Shown one piece after another: positions 7,847 to 17,679 of a stretch of 64,000 bases of DNA. The DNA lies in the NCBI RefSeq assembly GCF_009738185.1, contig NZ_CP046509.1, forward strand, positions 3,723,501-3,787,500, in the 5' to 3' direction. Source of the stretch: Erwinia sorbitola (GTDB taxonomy: Bacteria; Pseudomonadota; Gammaproteobacteria; Enterobacterales; Enterobacteriaceae). Position numbers and translations under genes: made by a program. The notes under the pieces were generated by a model that saw nothing but the letters and a program-made list of their open reading frames with translations, ran no database searches and was not told the DNA's origin. Position 1 is the first letter of the stretch; every line of letters begins with the position of its first letter.

Positions 7847-8242
7847 CTAAACCTGGTATAGCTCAAGGGGCAATCCGTCGGGATCGTTGAAGAAAGTAAA
7901 GCGTTTACCGGTCACGGGATCGATGCGAACTGTTTCACAGCTTACGCCATGGCTTTCGAGATGCTGCTTCGCTGCATCAACATCCTCTACGCTGAAGGCG
8001 AGATGACGCAGACCGCAGGCTTCAGGTTGGGTCGGACGCACAGGAGGCTGCGGAAAAGAGAACAGCTCAATAATATACTCACCGTTAAGGGTCAGGTCGC
8101 CTTTCCACGAATCGCGCTCCTTACGGTAGACCTCGCCCATCAGGCCGAAACCCAGAATGTCGCAGTAAAACGCCTTACTCAGCGCATAGTCACGGGCGAT
8201 AATCGCCACATGATGGACTTTTTTTAACTGTAGACCTGACAT
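7847..8242 (-). CDS. yaeR: YaeR, glyoxalase/VOC superfamily protein
   Basis: A 131-residue single vicinal-oxygen-chelate domain protein, close to E. coli YaeR. VHHVAIIARDYALSKAFYCD, the EYIIELFSFP strand, CGLRHLAFSVEDVD and the terminal FFNDPDGLPLELYQV contain the likely metal ligands (His near the N terminus, Glu in IELF, His in LRHL, Glu in LELY). Substrate unknown. It lies between ldcC and tilS, as in E. coli. Confidence 0.9.
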   Translation of the reverse strand: MSGLQLKKVHHVAIIARDYALSKAFYCDILGFGLMGEVYRKERDSWKGDLTLNGEYIIELFSFPQPPVRPTQPEACGLRHLAFSVEDVDAAKQHLESHGVSCETVRIDPVTGKRFTFFNDPDGLPLELYQV

Positions 8243-8323
8243 TGTTGCTCCTGATTAATGCATACCTGACGACCTTAACCGCCAGGCATAAGTAGCGGCA
8301 ATGGCACAATTCTGGAACTTTGA

Positions 8324-10474
8324 TTAAATCTCTACGTCATTTTTCAACACGCGTACCAGATACTGCCCTTCATCGGTAAGCTTCGCGCCATGAATATCTG
8401 TTTCAAAGCCCGGATAGTGTTTACCTATGGCACACAGCATCAGCAAAAAGTCGAGCACGGCACGGCTCTGTTCAGTGATCATCTCACCGGGCATCACCAC
8501 CGGTACGCCTGGCGGATAAGGCAGGATCATATTGGCCGAGACGCGCCCCACCAGTTCACTGATATCCACCGTTTCGATATTGCCTTTTACCTGCTGCTGG
8601 AACATATGATGCGGCGTCAGCTTCATCTCTGGCAGTGTGGCAAAGGCCTGTAACATCAGGCGCGGTAAATCGTGTTGGCGGATCAGCGTGTGGATCCCCC
8701 GGGCCAGATCCTGAATACGCATATTCCGGTAGAAATCAGGATCTTCTGCATAGAGATCCGGCAACATGTTTTTCACGCGAAGATTGAGGTCATAGGAGCG
8801 TTTAAACTCGGTCAGACCGCGCAGCACGCTCATCGCTTTGGTTTTATCAATACCGATGCTGAACAGGAACAGCAGGTTGTACGGCCCGGTTTTTTCCACC
8901 ACTACGCCGCGCTCGTCGAGGAATTTCGCCACCAGCGCCGCCGGGATCCCCTCTTCTGCCATCTCGCCCAGCTCGCTCATCCCGGGTGTAAGGATGGTGA
9001 CTTTGATCGGATCGAGGTACATATGATCCGCATCGGCATCACGGAAACCGTGCCACTCTTCCTCACCGGGCTGGATCGGCCAGCACTCCGGCTCATCCAC
9101 GCCTTCCGGCTGCCAGATATCAAAGAACCAGCCTTCAGACTCTTCACGCAGGCGCTGAACTTCACGACGAAAATGCAGCGCCCGCTCTACCGAACGGTTG
9201 ATTAAACGCTTACCCGGGTTACCGCGCAGCATAGCCGCCGCCGTTTCGATAGAAGCAACAATCGCATAGTTAGGTGAGGTGGTGGTGTGCATCATGTAGG
9301 CTTCATTAAAGGTCTGTTCGTCGTAGTCGCCTTTAATGTGGATCAGCGAGGCCTGCGAGAATGCAGCCAGCAGTTTATGCGTCGACTGGGTTTCGTAAAT
9401 CACCTTACCCGGCGTGCGCTCCCCGCTCATGCCACTCAGCCCCTGATAAATTGGATGGAAGTTGGTATAGGGTACCCAGGCAGAATCAAAGTGAATTGAT
9501 GGCACATCCAGCGTCTCTTTAATGTACTGCGTATTGTACAGCAGCCCGTCGTAGGTAGAGTTGGTGATCACCGCATGCACCGGCCAGCTGGCGCGAGGTG
9601 TTTGCGCCACTTTCAGCGCAATACTCTCTTTGGTGAACTCACGTTTCGGGATGCCGCCAAGAATACCCAGCGCATTACGAGTTGGCTTCAGCCAGATAGG
9701 AATAATATCGCTCATCATTAACAGGTGGGTGAGCGACTTATGGCAGTTACGATCTACCAGCATCGTACTGCCCGCCGGGGCAGCGTACATGCCGACAATT
9801 TTATTGGAGGTCGAGGTGCCATTGGTGACCATATAGCTCTGCTCGGCACCGAAAGTCCGCGCGACATACTCTTCGGCTTCCAGGTGTGGCCCGGTGTGAT
9901 CAAGCAGCGAACCCAGTTCAGTGACGGAAATCGAGATATCCGCCTTCAGGGCATTGGCTCCGAAAAAATCATAAAACAGACTGCCGACCGGGCTTTTCTG
10001 GAATGCGGTTCCCGCCATATGTCCAGGCGTGCAGAAGGTGTATTTGCCCTCTTTCACATAGGTGAACAGCGCCTTCGTCAGGGGGGGCGTAATGGTATCA
10101 ATATATTCATCGGTGTACTGACGTATGCGCTGGGCGATCTCATCGGCGGCGTTCAGGGCATATTCAAAGAACCAGATGGTCATGCGCATTTCATTAATGC
10201 TGACATCCATCGTTGAGTGCGTGTTGATAAAGGCATACAGCGGCAGATATTCGTTGAGCAGATTGATTTCACTGCATAGATCGAGGCTGTACTCATCCCA
10301 GTCAAACACGACACCACAGATACGTGGATTATGTTCAATCAGCTTCAGCAGGTCACTGGCGTCGTGCGGGTAGATCGTCTGAAAGCCCTGGCTTTTTAAA
10401 GTGATATCCAGCTCACGGATGGGTTCATCTTTGTAGAATGCGTTATGCGGTCCCATGATCGCGATAATATTCAA
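8324..10474 (-). CDS. ldcC: LdcC, constitutive-type lysine decarboxylase
   Basis: A PLP-dependent fold-type I decarboxylase that turns lysine into cadaverine and CO2, taking up a proton; it forms decamers in the cytoplasm. The N-terminal wing domain (IIAIMGPHNAFYKDEP) is followed by the aminotransferase core with the PLP lysine in QSTHKLLAAFSQAS and SIHFDSAWVPY, and a C-terminal domain (ANMILPYPPGVPVVMPGEM). The protein is 716 residues if TTG at 10474 is the start: it gives the conserved N-I-I-A-I-M-G beginning and has AGGAGG five bases upstream, whereas the longer open frame has no such site. The accA-ldcC-yaeR context identifies it as LdcC rather than CadA. Confidence 0.93.
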   Translation of the reverse strand: MNIIAIMGPHNAFYKDEPIRELDITLKSQGFQTIYPHDASDLLKLIEHNPRICGVVFDWDEYSLDLCSEINLLNEYLPLYAFINTHSTMDVSINEMRMTIWFFEYALNAADEIAQRIRQYTDEYIDTITPPLTKALFTYVKEGKYTFCTPGHMAGTAFQKSPVGSLFYDFFGANALKADISISVTELGSLLDHTGPHLEAEEYVARTFGAEQSYMVTNGTSTSNKIVGMYAAPAGSTMLVDRNCHKSLTHLLMMSDIIPIWLKPTRNALGILGGIPKREFTKESIALKVAQTPRASWPVHAVITNSTYDGLLYNTQYIKETLDVPSIHFDSAWVPYTNFHPIYQGLSGMSGERTPGKVIYETQSTHKLLAAFSQASLIHIKGDYDEQTFNEAYMMHTTTSPNYAIVASIETAAAMLRGNPGKRLINRSVERALHFRREVQRLREESEGWFFDIWQPEGVDEPECWPIQPGEEEWHGFRDADADHMYLDPIKVTILTPGMSELGEMAEEGIPAALVAKFLDERGVVVEKTGPYNLLFLFSIGIDKTKAMSVLRGLTEFKRSYDLNLRVKNMLPDLYAEDPDFYRNMRIQDLARGIHTLIRQHDLPRLMLQAFATLPEMKLTPHHMFQQQVKGNIETVDISELVGRVSANMILPYPPGVPVVMPGEMITEQSRAVLDFLLMLCAIGKHYPGFETDIHGAKLTDEGQYLVRVLKNDVEI

Positions 10475-10525
10475 TGTGGCCTCCTGGTCTGTTTGCTCCA
10501 GTGCGTAAGCATAGTGGACGCAAAA

Positions 10526-10556
10526 CAAAAAGGGCCAGACAGTGTCTGACCCTTTG
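10526..10556 (-). terminator. intrinsic terminator after accA
   Basis: Read on the minus strand, AGGGTCAGACA and TGTCTGGCCCT form a stem (with G-T pairing) followed by TTTTTGTTTTG. It separates the accA transcript from ldcC. Confidence 0.75.
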
Positions 10557-10575
10557 GGTAACGAAAGGTGAGCAA

Positions 10576-11535
10576 TCAGGCGTAGCCGTAGCTCATCAGA
10601 CGCTGATAGCGGCGATCCAACAGCTCTTCTTTAGAGAAAGTATCCAGATCGGCCAGATCGGCCAGCAGCTGGGCTTTCAATGATTCACCGATCGCCAGCG
10701 GATTGCGATGCGCGCCGCCCAGAGGTTCCGGGATCACGGTATCGATCAGCTTAAGTTCTTTCAGACGCGGTGCAATAATACCCATTGCTTCTGCGGCCAG
10801 AGGCGCTTTATCGGCGCTTTTCCACAGAATCGAGGCACAGCCTTCCGGCGAAATCACCGAATAGGTGCTGTACTGCAACATGTTAACTTTGTCGCCGACG
10901 CCAATAGCCAGTGCGCCACCAGAACCGCCTTCACCAATAACAGTGCAGATAACCGGCACCGTAAGGCCTGACATTTCGCGCAGGTTACGCGCGATAGCTT
11001 CAGACTGACCACGCTCTTCAGCACCAACGCCAGGGTAAGCACCCGGGGTATCGATAAAGGTGATGATCGGCATATTGAAACGTTCAGCCATCTCCATCAG
11101 GCGCAGCGCTTTACGGTAACCTTCCGGGGCTGGCATACCGAAGTTACGACGAATTTTCTCTTTGGTTTCACGCCCTTTCTGATGACCAATGATCATCACC
11201 GGACGGCCATCGAGACGTGCAATACCACCAACGATAGCTTTATCATCGGCATAGGCACGGTCGCCCGCCAGCTCGTCAAAGTCAGTAAATACATTGCGAA
11301 CATAGTCCAGCGTATACGGGCGCAGCGGATGACGCGCAAGCTGCGCGATCTGCCAGGCACCTAAATCTGAGAAGATTTTACGGGTCAGCTCAACGCTTTT
11401 ATCGCGCAGACGCTGAATCTCTTCATCCAGATTAATATCCAGTTTTTCATCCTGACGGCCAACCGACTTGAGCGAATCAATTTTCGCTTCAAGTTCAGCG
11501 ATTGGCTGTTCGAAATCCAGGTAATTAAGACTCAT
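10576..11535 (-). CDS. accA: AccA, acetyl-CoA carboxylase carboxyltransferase alpha subunit
   Basis: With AccD it moves the carboxyl group from carboxybiotin to acetyl-CoA, making malonyl-CoA, the first committed step of fatty-acid synthesis. The 319-residue protein has the crotonase-like core with FIDTPGAYPGVGAEERGQSE and the oxyanion-hole glycines in GEGGSGGALAIGVGD. It sits 12 bases after dnaE, as in E. coli, tying fatty-acid supply to the replication and lipid A operon. Confidence 0.97.
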   Translation of the reverse strand: MSLNYLDFEQPIAELEAKIDSLKSVGRQDEKLDINLDEEIQRLRDKSVELTRKIFSDLGAWQIAQLARHPLRPYTLDYVRNVFTDFDELAGDRAYADDKAIVGGIARLDGRPVMIIGHQKGRETKEKIRRNFGMPAPEGYRKALRLMEMAERFNMPIITFIDTPGAYPGVGAEERGQSEAIARNLREMSGLTVPVICTVIGEGGSGGALAIGVGDKVNMLQYSTYSVISPEGCASILWKSADKAPLAAEAMGIIAPRLKELKLIDTVIPEPLGGAHRNPLAIGESLKAQLLADLADLDTFSKEELLDRRYQRLMSYGYA

Positions 11536-11547
11536 AATAATCCTGTT

Positions 11548-14500
11548 TTAGTCAAACTCCAGTTCCACCTGCTCCGATCCTATCAACGATCGCAGATCGT
11601 TCAGCAAACGATCGCTCGGCGACACGCGCCAGGTTGCACCGAAGCGCAACTTCGCCCGCGCATCCTCTCTCTGATAGTAGAGATGTACCGGAATTGTCCC
11701 CGAACGATGGGGTTCCAGGGATTGACGGAGACGGTTCAAAAGCTGGTCATCAATTTGCCTGTCCGTCAGCGAGATAGCAAGCCCACGTGCATATTTTTCA
11801 CGTGCTTCATCAATGTCCATCATATCGCGGGCCATCATTTTAAGCCCGCCGTTGAAGTCATCAAAGCTGACCTGCCCACTGACGATCAGGATACGGTCTT
11901 TCTCCAGCATATGCTGGAACTTGTCTAACGCATCTGTAAATAACATCACTTCCAGACGACCAGAGCGATCGTCCAGCGTGCAGATGCCAATACGGTTACC
12001 GCGTTTAGTTACCATGACGCGGGCCGCCACCACCAGACCGGCTGCGGTAGTCATTTTACCACGCTCGGTCGGGTGCATGTCTTTCAGGCGCAGTCCACCA
12101 ACGTAGCGCTCAATCTCTTTCAAATACTGGTTGATCGGGTGGCCCGTTAAGTAAAGTCCTAACGTCTCCCTTTCGCCATCCAGCTGAATCTGTTCCGGCC
12201 AGGGTGTGACATCCGCATAGGACTTCTCCACCTGTTCAGGAGCTTCCGCCAGCACGCCAAACATATCGGCCTGGCCGATAGCTTCTGCTTTGGCATGCTG
12301 ATCTGCCGCTTTCAGTGCGTCCGGCAAGGCGCTCATCAGCGCCGCACGGTGCGGGCCTAAGCGGTCAAATGCCCCGGACATAATCAATTTTTCCAGCACC
12401 CGCTTATTCAGCTTTTTGGTGTCGGTACGCGCGCAAAGGTCAAACAGCTCACGGAAATAGCCACCTTCGTTACGCGCGTCAATAATCGCTTCAATCGGGC
12501 CTTCGCCAACGCCTTTAATCGCGCCAATGCCGTAGACAATTTCCCCGGCCTCGTTAACGTGGAACTGATACTGCCCGGAGTTAATATCCGGTGGCAATAC
12601 CTTCAGCCCCATGCGCCAGCACTCATCCACCAGGCCTACCACTTTCTCGGTGTTATCCATATCGGCAGTCATTACCGCCGCCATAAACTCAGCGGGATAG
12701 TGCGCTTTCAGCCACAGCGTCTGGTAAGAAACCAGCGCATAGGCTGCGGAGTGCGATTTGTTAAAACCATAACCGGCGAATTTTTCCACCAGGTCGAATA
12801 TTTTAACTGCCAGTTCGCCGTCAATACCGCGGGATTTTGCCCCGTCTTCAAAACCGCCGCGCTGCTTGGCCATTTCGACCGGGTTCTTTTTACCCATTGC
12901 GCGACGCAGCATATCCGCGCCCCCCAGGCTGTATCCCGCCAGCACCTGGGCAATCTGCATGACCTGTTCCTGATAGAGGATAATGCCGTAGGTTGGCTCC
13001 AGCACCGGCTTCAGCGACTCATGCTGCCACTGAATATCCGGATAGGAGATCTCTTCACGTCCGTGTTTACGGTCAATAAAGTTGTCCACCATTCCGGACT
13101 GAAGCGGGCCTGGGCGGAACAGCGCCACCAGAGCGATCATATCCTCGAAGCAGTCGGGCTTCAGGCGCTTGATCAGGTCTTTCATGCCGCGTGATTCAAG
13201 CTGGAAGACCGCCGTGGTTTCCGAGCGTTGCAGCATATCGAAACTTTTTTTATCTTCAAGCGGAATCGCCGCGATATCGATCGGCGGCTCACCCTGCTTT
13301 TCGCGCCGGGCGTTAATCATCGCCAGCGCCCAGTCGATAATGGTCAGCGTGCGCAGACCCAGGAAGTCGAACTTCACCAGCCCGGCATATTCCACATCGT
13401 TCTTATCGAACTGAGTGACCGGATGGTTACCGTTTTCATCGCAGTACAGCGGCGCGAAATCGGTAATCTTGGTTGGCGCGATCACCACACCACCGGCATG
13501 TTTACCGGCGTTACGCGTGACGCCTTCCAAAATGCGCGCCATATCGATCAGCGCTTTAACCTCTTCATCTGCCTCATAAATTTCAGGCAACTGAGGTTCC
13601 GCCGCAAAGGCTTTCTCAAGCGTCATACCCGGGTCTGGCGGCACCAGTTTAGAGATGCGATCTACGAAACCGTACGGGTGCCCCAGCACGCGGCCAACGT
13701 CGCGGATTACCGCTTTCGCGGCCATCGTACCAAAGGTAATAATCTGTGAAACCGCCTGACGCCCGTACATTTCTGCTACGTGCTCAATCACCAGATCGCG
13801 CTTTTCCATACAGAAATCGACGTCGAAGTCAGGCATTGAGACACGTTCCGGGTTAAGGAAACGTTCGAACAGCAGGTCAAATGCCAGCGGGTCAAGATCG
13901 GTGATTTTTAGCGCATAAGCCACCAGTGAACCGGCACCGGAACCACGTCCTGGCCCTACCGGCACATCGTTATCTTTCGACCACTGAATAAACTCCATCA
14001 CGATCAGGAAGTAACCAGGGAACCCCATCTGGTTAATTACCTTCAGCTCGATGTCCAGACGCTCGTCATATTCTGGACGGCGCTCGGCACGCACCTGTTC
14101 ATCCGGGAAGAGAAATGCCAGACGCTCTTCCAGCCCCTCTTTTGATTTCACGACAAGGAAATCTTCCGTGGTCATGTCACCAGTCGGGAACTGGGGCAGG
14201 AAGTACTCACCCAGACGGATTGTCACGTTACAGCGGCGGGCGATTTCTACGCTGTTTTCCAGCGCTTCAGGGATGTCCGAGAACAGCTCGCACATCTCCT
14301 CTTCGCTGCGCATGTACTGCTGAGGGCTGTAATTACGCGGACGTTTTGGGTCATCGAGAGTGAAACCGTCATGGATCGCAACACGGATTTCATGGGCATC
14401 AAATTCAGTTTCCTTCAGGAAACAGACTTCGTTAGTAGCCACCACCGGAATACTGTTCGCGATAGCCAATTCAACCGCCGCGTGCAGCCAGGTCTCTTCA

Positions 14501-15030
14501 TCCTGACGGCCAGTGCGGATCAGTTCAAGATAGTAGCGATCGGGAAAATGGTGCTGATAAAACGCCAGGCACTCTGCGACCAGCGCATTGTTCCCACGCA
14601 ACAGCATTTTACCGACATCGCCACGTCGTCCGCCGGACAGCAGGATAATTCCCTGCTGGTGTTCAACCAGCCAGTCCCGATCGATAGTCGGGCCTGCCGG
14701 GCCGTAGCCACGCTGATATGCGCGTGAAATCAGCAGGGTAAGGTTTTGATAACCATCGTTATCGGCGGCCAGCACGGTTATTTGCGACAGTTCATCGCCC
14801 ATCGCCTCGCTGTTAACATTGAAATCAGCGCCGATAATCGGCTTCATGCCTTGACTGTGAGCAGTGCCGTAAAACTTCACCAACCCGCAAAGGTTAGTGA
14901 AGTCAGTAATCGCAATAGCAGGCATCCCCATTTTTGCCGCGTTTTTCACCAACGGGCCAGTTTTGGCTAGCCCATCGATCATGGAGTAGTCGCTGTGGAC
15001 GCGTAAATGAATAAAACGAGGTTCGGCCAT
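11548..15030 (-). CDS. dnaE: DnaE, DNA polymerase III alpha subunit
   Basis: The replicative polymerase subunit, 1160 residues, same length as E. coli. It starts with a PHP domain (FIHLRVHSDYSMIDG), has the C-family catalytic aspartates in PDFDVDFCMEKRD near residues 401-403, finger and beta-clamp-binding regions (QADMFGV is a clamp-binding-type motif near residue 920), the OB fold (VVAARVMVTKRGNRIG) and a C-terminal tau-binding domain. It is downstream of rnhB and upstream of accA in the macromolecular-synthesis and lipid A operon. Confidence 0.98.
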   Translation of the reverse strand: MAEPRFIHLRVHSDYSMIDGLAKTGPLVKNAAKMGMPAIAITDFTNLCGLVKFYGTAHSQGMKPIIGADFNVNSEAMGDELSQITVLAADNDGYQNLTLLISRAYQRGYGPAGPTIDRDWLVEHQQGIILLSGGRRGDVGKMLLRGNNALVAECLAFYQHHFPDRYYLELIRTGRQDEETWLHAAVELAIANSIPVVATNEVCFLKETEFDAHEIRVAIHDGFTLDDPKRPRNYSPQQYMRSEEEMCELFSDIPEALENSVEIARRCNVTIRLGEYFLPQFPTGDMTTEDFLVVKSKEGLEERLAFLFPDEQVRAERRPEYDERLDIELKVINQMGFPGYFLIVMEFIQWSKDNDVPVGPGRGSGAGSLVAYALKITDLDPLAFDLLFERFLNPERVSMPDFDVDFCMEKRDLVIEHVAEMYGRQAVSQIITFGTMAAKAVIRDVGRVLGHPYGFVDRISKLVPPDPGMTLEKAFAAEPQLPEIYEADEEVKALIDMARILEGVTRNAGKHAGGVVIAPTKITDFAPLYCDENGNHPVTQFDKNDVEYAGLVKFDFLGLRTLTIIDWALAMINARREKQGEPPIDIAAIPLEDKKSFDMLQRSETTAVFQLESRGMKDLIKRLKPDCFEDMIALVALFRPGPLQSGMVDNFIDRKHGREEISYPDIQWQHESLKPVLEPTYGIILYQEQVMQIAQVLAGYSLGGADMLRRAMGKKNPVEMAKQRGGFEDGAKSRGIDGELAVKIFDLVEKFAGYGFNKSHSAAYALVSYQTLWLKAHYPAEFMAAVMTADMDNTEKVVGLVDECWRMGLKVLPPDINSGQYQFHVNEAGEIVYGIGAIKGVGEGPIEAIIDARNEGGYFRELFDLCARTDTKKLNKRVLEKLIMSGAFDRLGPHRAALMSALPDALKAADQHAKAEAIGQADMFGVLAEAPEQVEKSYADVTPWPEQIQLDGERETLGLYLTGHPINQYLKEIERYVGGLRLKDMHPTERGKMTTAAGLVVAARVMVTKRGNRIGICTLDDRSGRLEVMLFTDALDKFQHMLEKDRILIVSGQVSFDDFNGGLKMMARDMMDIDEAREKYARGLAISLTDRQIDDQLLNRLRQSLEPHRSGTIPVHLYYQREDARAKLRFGATWRVSPSDRLLNDLRSLIGSEQVELEFD

Positions 15031-15118
15031 CGGTGATCCTGTTAAAACGGAGGAAGAAGATTCTTACCCTGCAAACGTAAAACTGCACCCTGGTACAGTT
15101 TACGTCACGCTGTGTGAG

Positions 15119-15742
15119 TTATCGCGTACGGGTAACAACAGCGGCAACGTCAGCATCCATCAAGACATTGCGCACCGGGGCAAAACTGCGCCGGTGCTGC
15201 GCTGTTGCACCAAACTGAGCCAGCTTTTCCATATGCAATGCGGTCGGGTAACCTTTGTGTTGAGCAAAACCATATTCAGGATAGAGCAGATCCAGCTCGG
15301 CCATTTCACGGTCACGCGTCACCTTAGCAATAATCGAGGCAGCGCTGATCTCTCTCACCAGACTATCGCCTTTGACTACCGCCTGGCTTGGCATCGCCAA
15401 CGCCGGACAACGATTGCCGTCAATCAGAACAAAGTCCGGCGTCAGGTGCAACCCTGCCACCGCGCGCTGCATCGCCAGCATAGTGGCGTGCAGAATGTTC
15501 AGCTGGTCAATCTCTTCTGGTTCGGCGCGGCCCAGGCTCCAGCTTAATGCCTTCTCTTTAATCTCGTCGTACAGCGCCAGCCGACGTTTTTCAGATAGTT
15601 TTTTCGAGTCAGCCAGGCCGATAATGGGTTGCGACGGATCGAGGATCACGGCGGCGGTCACCACCGCGCCAACTAATGGGCCACGGCCCACTTCATCAAC
15701 ACCCGCAATCAGCGCGGCATTGGGATAGATAAATTCACTCAT
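15119..15742 (-). CDS. rnhB: RnhB, ribonuclease HII
   Basis: Cleaves the RNA strand of RNA-DNA hybrids, including single ribonucleotides in DNA. The 207-residue protein carries the catalytic DEG-type start GVDEVGRGPLVGAVVTAA, LIDGNRCP with a second catalytic Asp, and HKGYPTALH. ATG at 15742 forms a 4-bp ATGA overlap with the lpxB stop and matches the E. coli N terminus; GTG at 15748 would add two residues. The C terminus is about nine residues longer than in E. coli. Confidence 0.95.
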   Translation of the reverse strand: MSEFIYPNAALIAGVDEVGRGPLVGAVVTAAVILDPSQPIIGLADSKKLSEKRRLALYDEIKEKALSWSLGRAEPEEIDQLNILHATMLAMQRAVAGLHLTPDFVLIDGNRCPALAMPSQAVVKGDSLVREISAASIIAKVTRDREMAELDLLYPEYGFAQHKGYPTALHMEKLAQFGATAQHRRSFAPVRNVLMDADVAAVVTRTR

Positions 15743-16884
15743 GGACACAGCTCCAGTACAGCCGCCGCAGCCTGTTCGTCGGCGTTCCAGCGGATCTGGT
15801 GATGCAGTTCAGCAAATGTCGCCAGCAGTTTATCGCGGGTTTCACCCTGAGCCAGCAGCGGCTCTAACGCGGCGGCCAGCAGATCGGGCTGACATTCATC
15901 CTGAAGCAACTCTTTCACCAGCTCGCGGCCTGCCAGCAGATTCGGCAATGAGACATAGTCTGTTTTCACCAGGCGTTTCGCCAGCCAGAAGGTAAAGGGC
16001 TTCATACGATAACCCACAACCATTGGGCATTTGGCCAGCATACACTCGAGCGCAGCCGTGCCGGACGCCAGCAGTGCGGCATCGCTGGCGACCATGGCCT
16101 GACGTCCCTGACCATCAAGAAGATGCATGGTCAGATCTGGCGCGACCTGATTTTTGATGTTCTCAAACTGCTCGCGGCGACGCGGATTTACCAGCGGCAC
16201 CACGATCTCCAGCGCCGGATATTTTGCCCGTAACAGCATCGCAGCTCGCAGGAAATCGCCACTCAGCATTTCCACTTCAGCCCCGCGGCTGCCGGGTAGC
16301 AGAGCCAGGCAGAGCGCATCGTCAGCAATACCCAGTTCGCGGCGAGCCGCCTGTTTATCCGGCTCAATTGGCATCGCATCGGCCATAGTATGACCAATAA
16401 AGCGGCATGGCACGTTAAAACGATCGTAGAACGCTTTTTCGAAAGGCAGAAATGCCAGCACCAGGTCAGTGGAGCGGCCAATCTTAAACACCCGTTTCTG
16501 ACGCCACGCCCACACGGAAGGACTGACGTAATGAATGGTGCGAATGCCCTGCTGTTTCAGGCGTCCTTCCAGGGTGATATTGAAATCTGGCGCATCAATG
16601 CCGACAAAAACGTCAGGCTTTAGCGCAGTAAAGCGGCGGGTAAGATCGCGCCGGATATGCAGGAGGCGGCGTAAACGGCCAAGCACTTCAACAATGCCCA
16701 TCACCGCCAGCTCTTCCATCTCATACCAGGCTTCACAGCCCTCAGCCTGCATTAGCGGGCCAGCAACGCCAACAAAGCGAGCGTCAGGGTGCTTTTCTTT
16801 CAGCGCACGGATGAGACCTGCACCAAGAATATCGCCGGAGGTTTCTCCGGCGACAAGGGCAATCGTTAAGGGATGCTTTGGCAT
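15739..16884 (-). CDS. lpxB: LpxB, lipid A disaccharide synthase
   Basis: A GT19 glycosyltransferase that joins UDP-2,3-diacylglucosamine and lipid X into the beta-1,6 disaccharide of lipid A at the inner-membrane face. 381 residues: VAGETSGDILGAGLIRALKE at the N terminus, VSPSVWAWRQKRVFKI, LALLPGSRGAEVEML, and SGTAALECMLAKCPMVVGY for UDP binding. It follows lpxA by 3 bases and overlaps rnhB by 4. Confidence 0.97.
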   Translation of the reverse strand: MPKHPLTIALVAGETSGDILGAGLIRALKEKHPDARFVGVAGPLMQAEGCEAWYEMEELAVMGIVEVLGRLRRLLHIRRDLTRRFTALKPDVFVGIDAPDFNITLEGRLKQQGIRTIHYVSPSVWAWRQKRVFKIGRSTDLVLAFLPFEKAFYDRFNVPCRFIGHTMADAMPIEPDKQAARRELGIADDALCLALLPGSRGAEVEMLSGDFLRAAMLLRAKYPALEIVVPLVNPRRREQFENIKNQVAPDLTMHLLDGQGRQAMVASDAALLASGTAALECMLAKCPMVVGYRMKPFTFWLAKRLVKTDYVSLPNLLAGRELVKELLQDECQPDLLAAALEPLLAQGETRDKLLATFAELHHQIRWNADEQAAAAVLELCP

Positions 16885-16887
16885 GAG

Positions 16888-17676
16888 TTAACGAATTAAA
16901 CCCCTTGTAGAGCGGGCAAAGAAGTCGTAAAACGGCTGAACCTCAGGATGCGCTTTCGCGATCTCAGCGATTTCAGGTTTCACTTCATCCAGCGTTTTCC
17001 CGCTGCGATACAGTAGTTTGTACGCCGCAGTAATAGCATGCAGAGCATCTTTGCTGAAACCACGACGTTTCAGGCCAACCAGGTTGATACCAAACGGTGT
17101 CGCATGGTTACCCTGAGCGATAACGTAAGGCGGCACATCCTGGGCAACGCCGGAGCAGCCGCCCACCATAACGTGAGCGCCGATAACACAGAACTGATGC
17201 ACCGCCGTCATACCGCCAATAATCGCATAATCATCAACGGTTACATGACCAGCCAGGGTCGCATTATTCGCCAAAATGCAATGATTCCCCACTACACAGT
17301 CATGCGCTACGTGTGCATTAACCATCAGCAGATTGTCATCACCCACTTTCGTCAGACCATCAGACTGCGCCGTACCACGATGAATAGTAACGCTTTCACG
17401 GATGCGGTTTCGGTCACCGATCTCAACGCGTGTTGGTTCACCGGCGTATTTAAGATCCTGATTAGCTTCACCAATCGAAGCAAACTGATAGATGGTGTTG
17501 TCTTTACCAATAACGGTATGACCATTGACCACTACATGTGATTTCAGAACCGTGCCCTCACCAATCGAAACGTTCGCGCCAACAACGCAAAACGGGCCGA
17601 TCTGGACACCAGCACCAATAATGGCGCCGTCTTCAACGATAGAGCTGGGATGTATTATGGCGGTGCTATCAATCAC
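16888..17676 (-). CDS. lpxA: LpxA, UDP-N-acetylglucosamine acyltransferase
   Basis: Transfers a 3-hydroxyacyl chain from ACP to UDP-GlcNAc, the first step of lipid A synthesis; a soluble homotrimer. 262 residues, with left-handed beta-helix hexapeptide repeats over about residues 1-190 and the catalytic His125 in NAHVAHDCVVGNH. The C-terminal helical domain ends FFARSTRGLIR. GTG start at 17676 matches the E. coli N terminus (M-I-D). It sits three bases after fabZ. Confidence 0.97.
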   Translation of the reverse strand: MIDSTAIIHPSSIVEDGAIIGAGVQIGPFCVVGANVSIGEGTVLKSHVVVNGHTVIGKDNTIYQFASIGEANQDLKYAGEPTRVEIGDRNRIRESVTIHRGTAQSDGLTKVGDDNLLMVNAHVAHDCVVGNHCILANNATLAGHVTVDDYAIIGGMTAVHQFCVIGAHVMVGGCSGVAQDVPPYVIAQGNHATPFGINLVGLKRRGFSKDALHAITAAYKLLYRSGKTLDEVKPEIAEIAKAHPEVQPFYDFFARSTRGLIR

Positions 17677-17679
17677 GTA

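Noticed and set aside
12559..13749. Long open frames antisense to dnaE
   Set aside because: Shadows of dnaE; no independent start signals or family resemblance.
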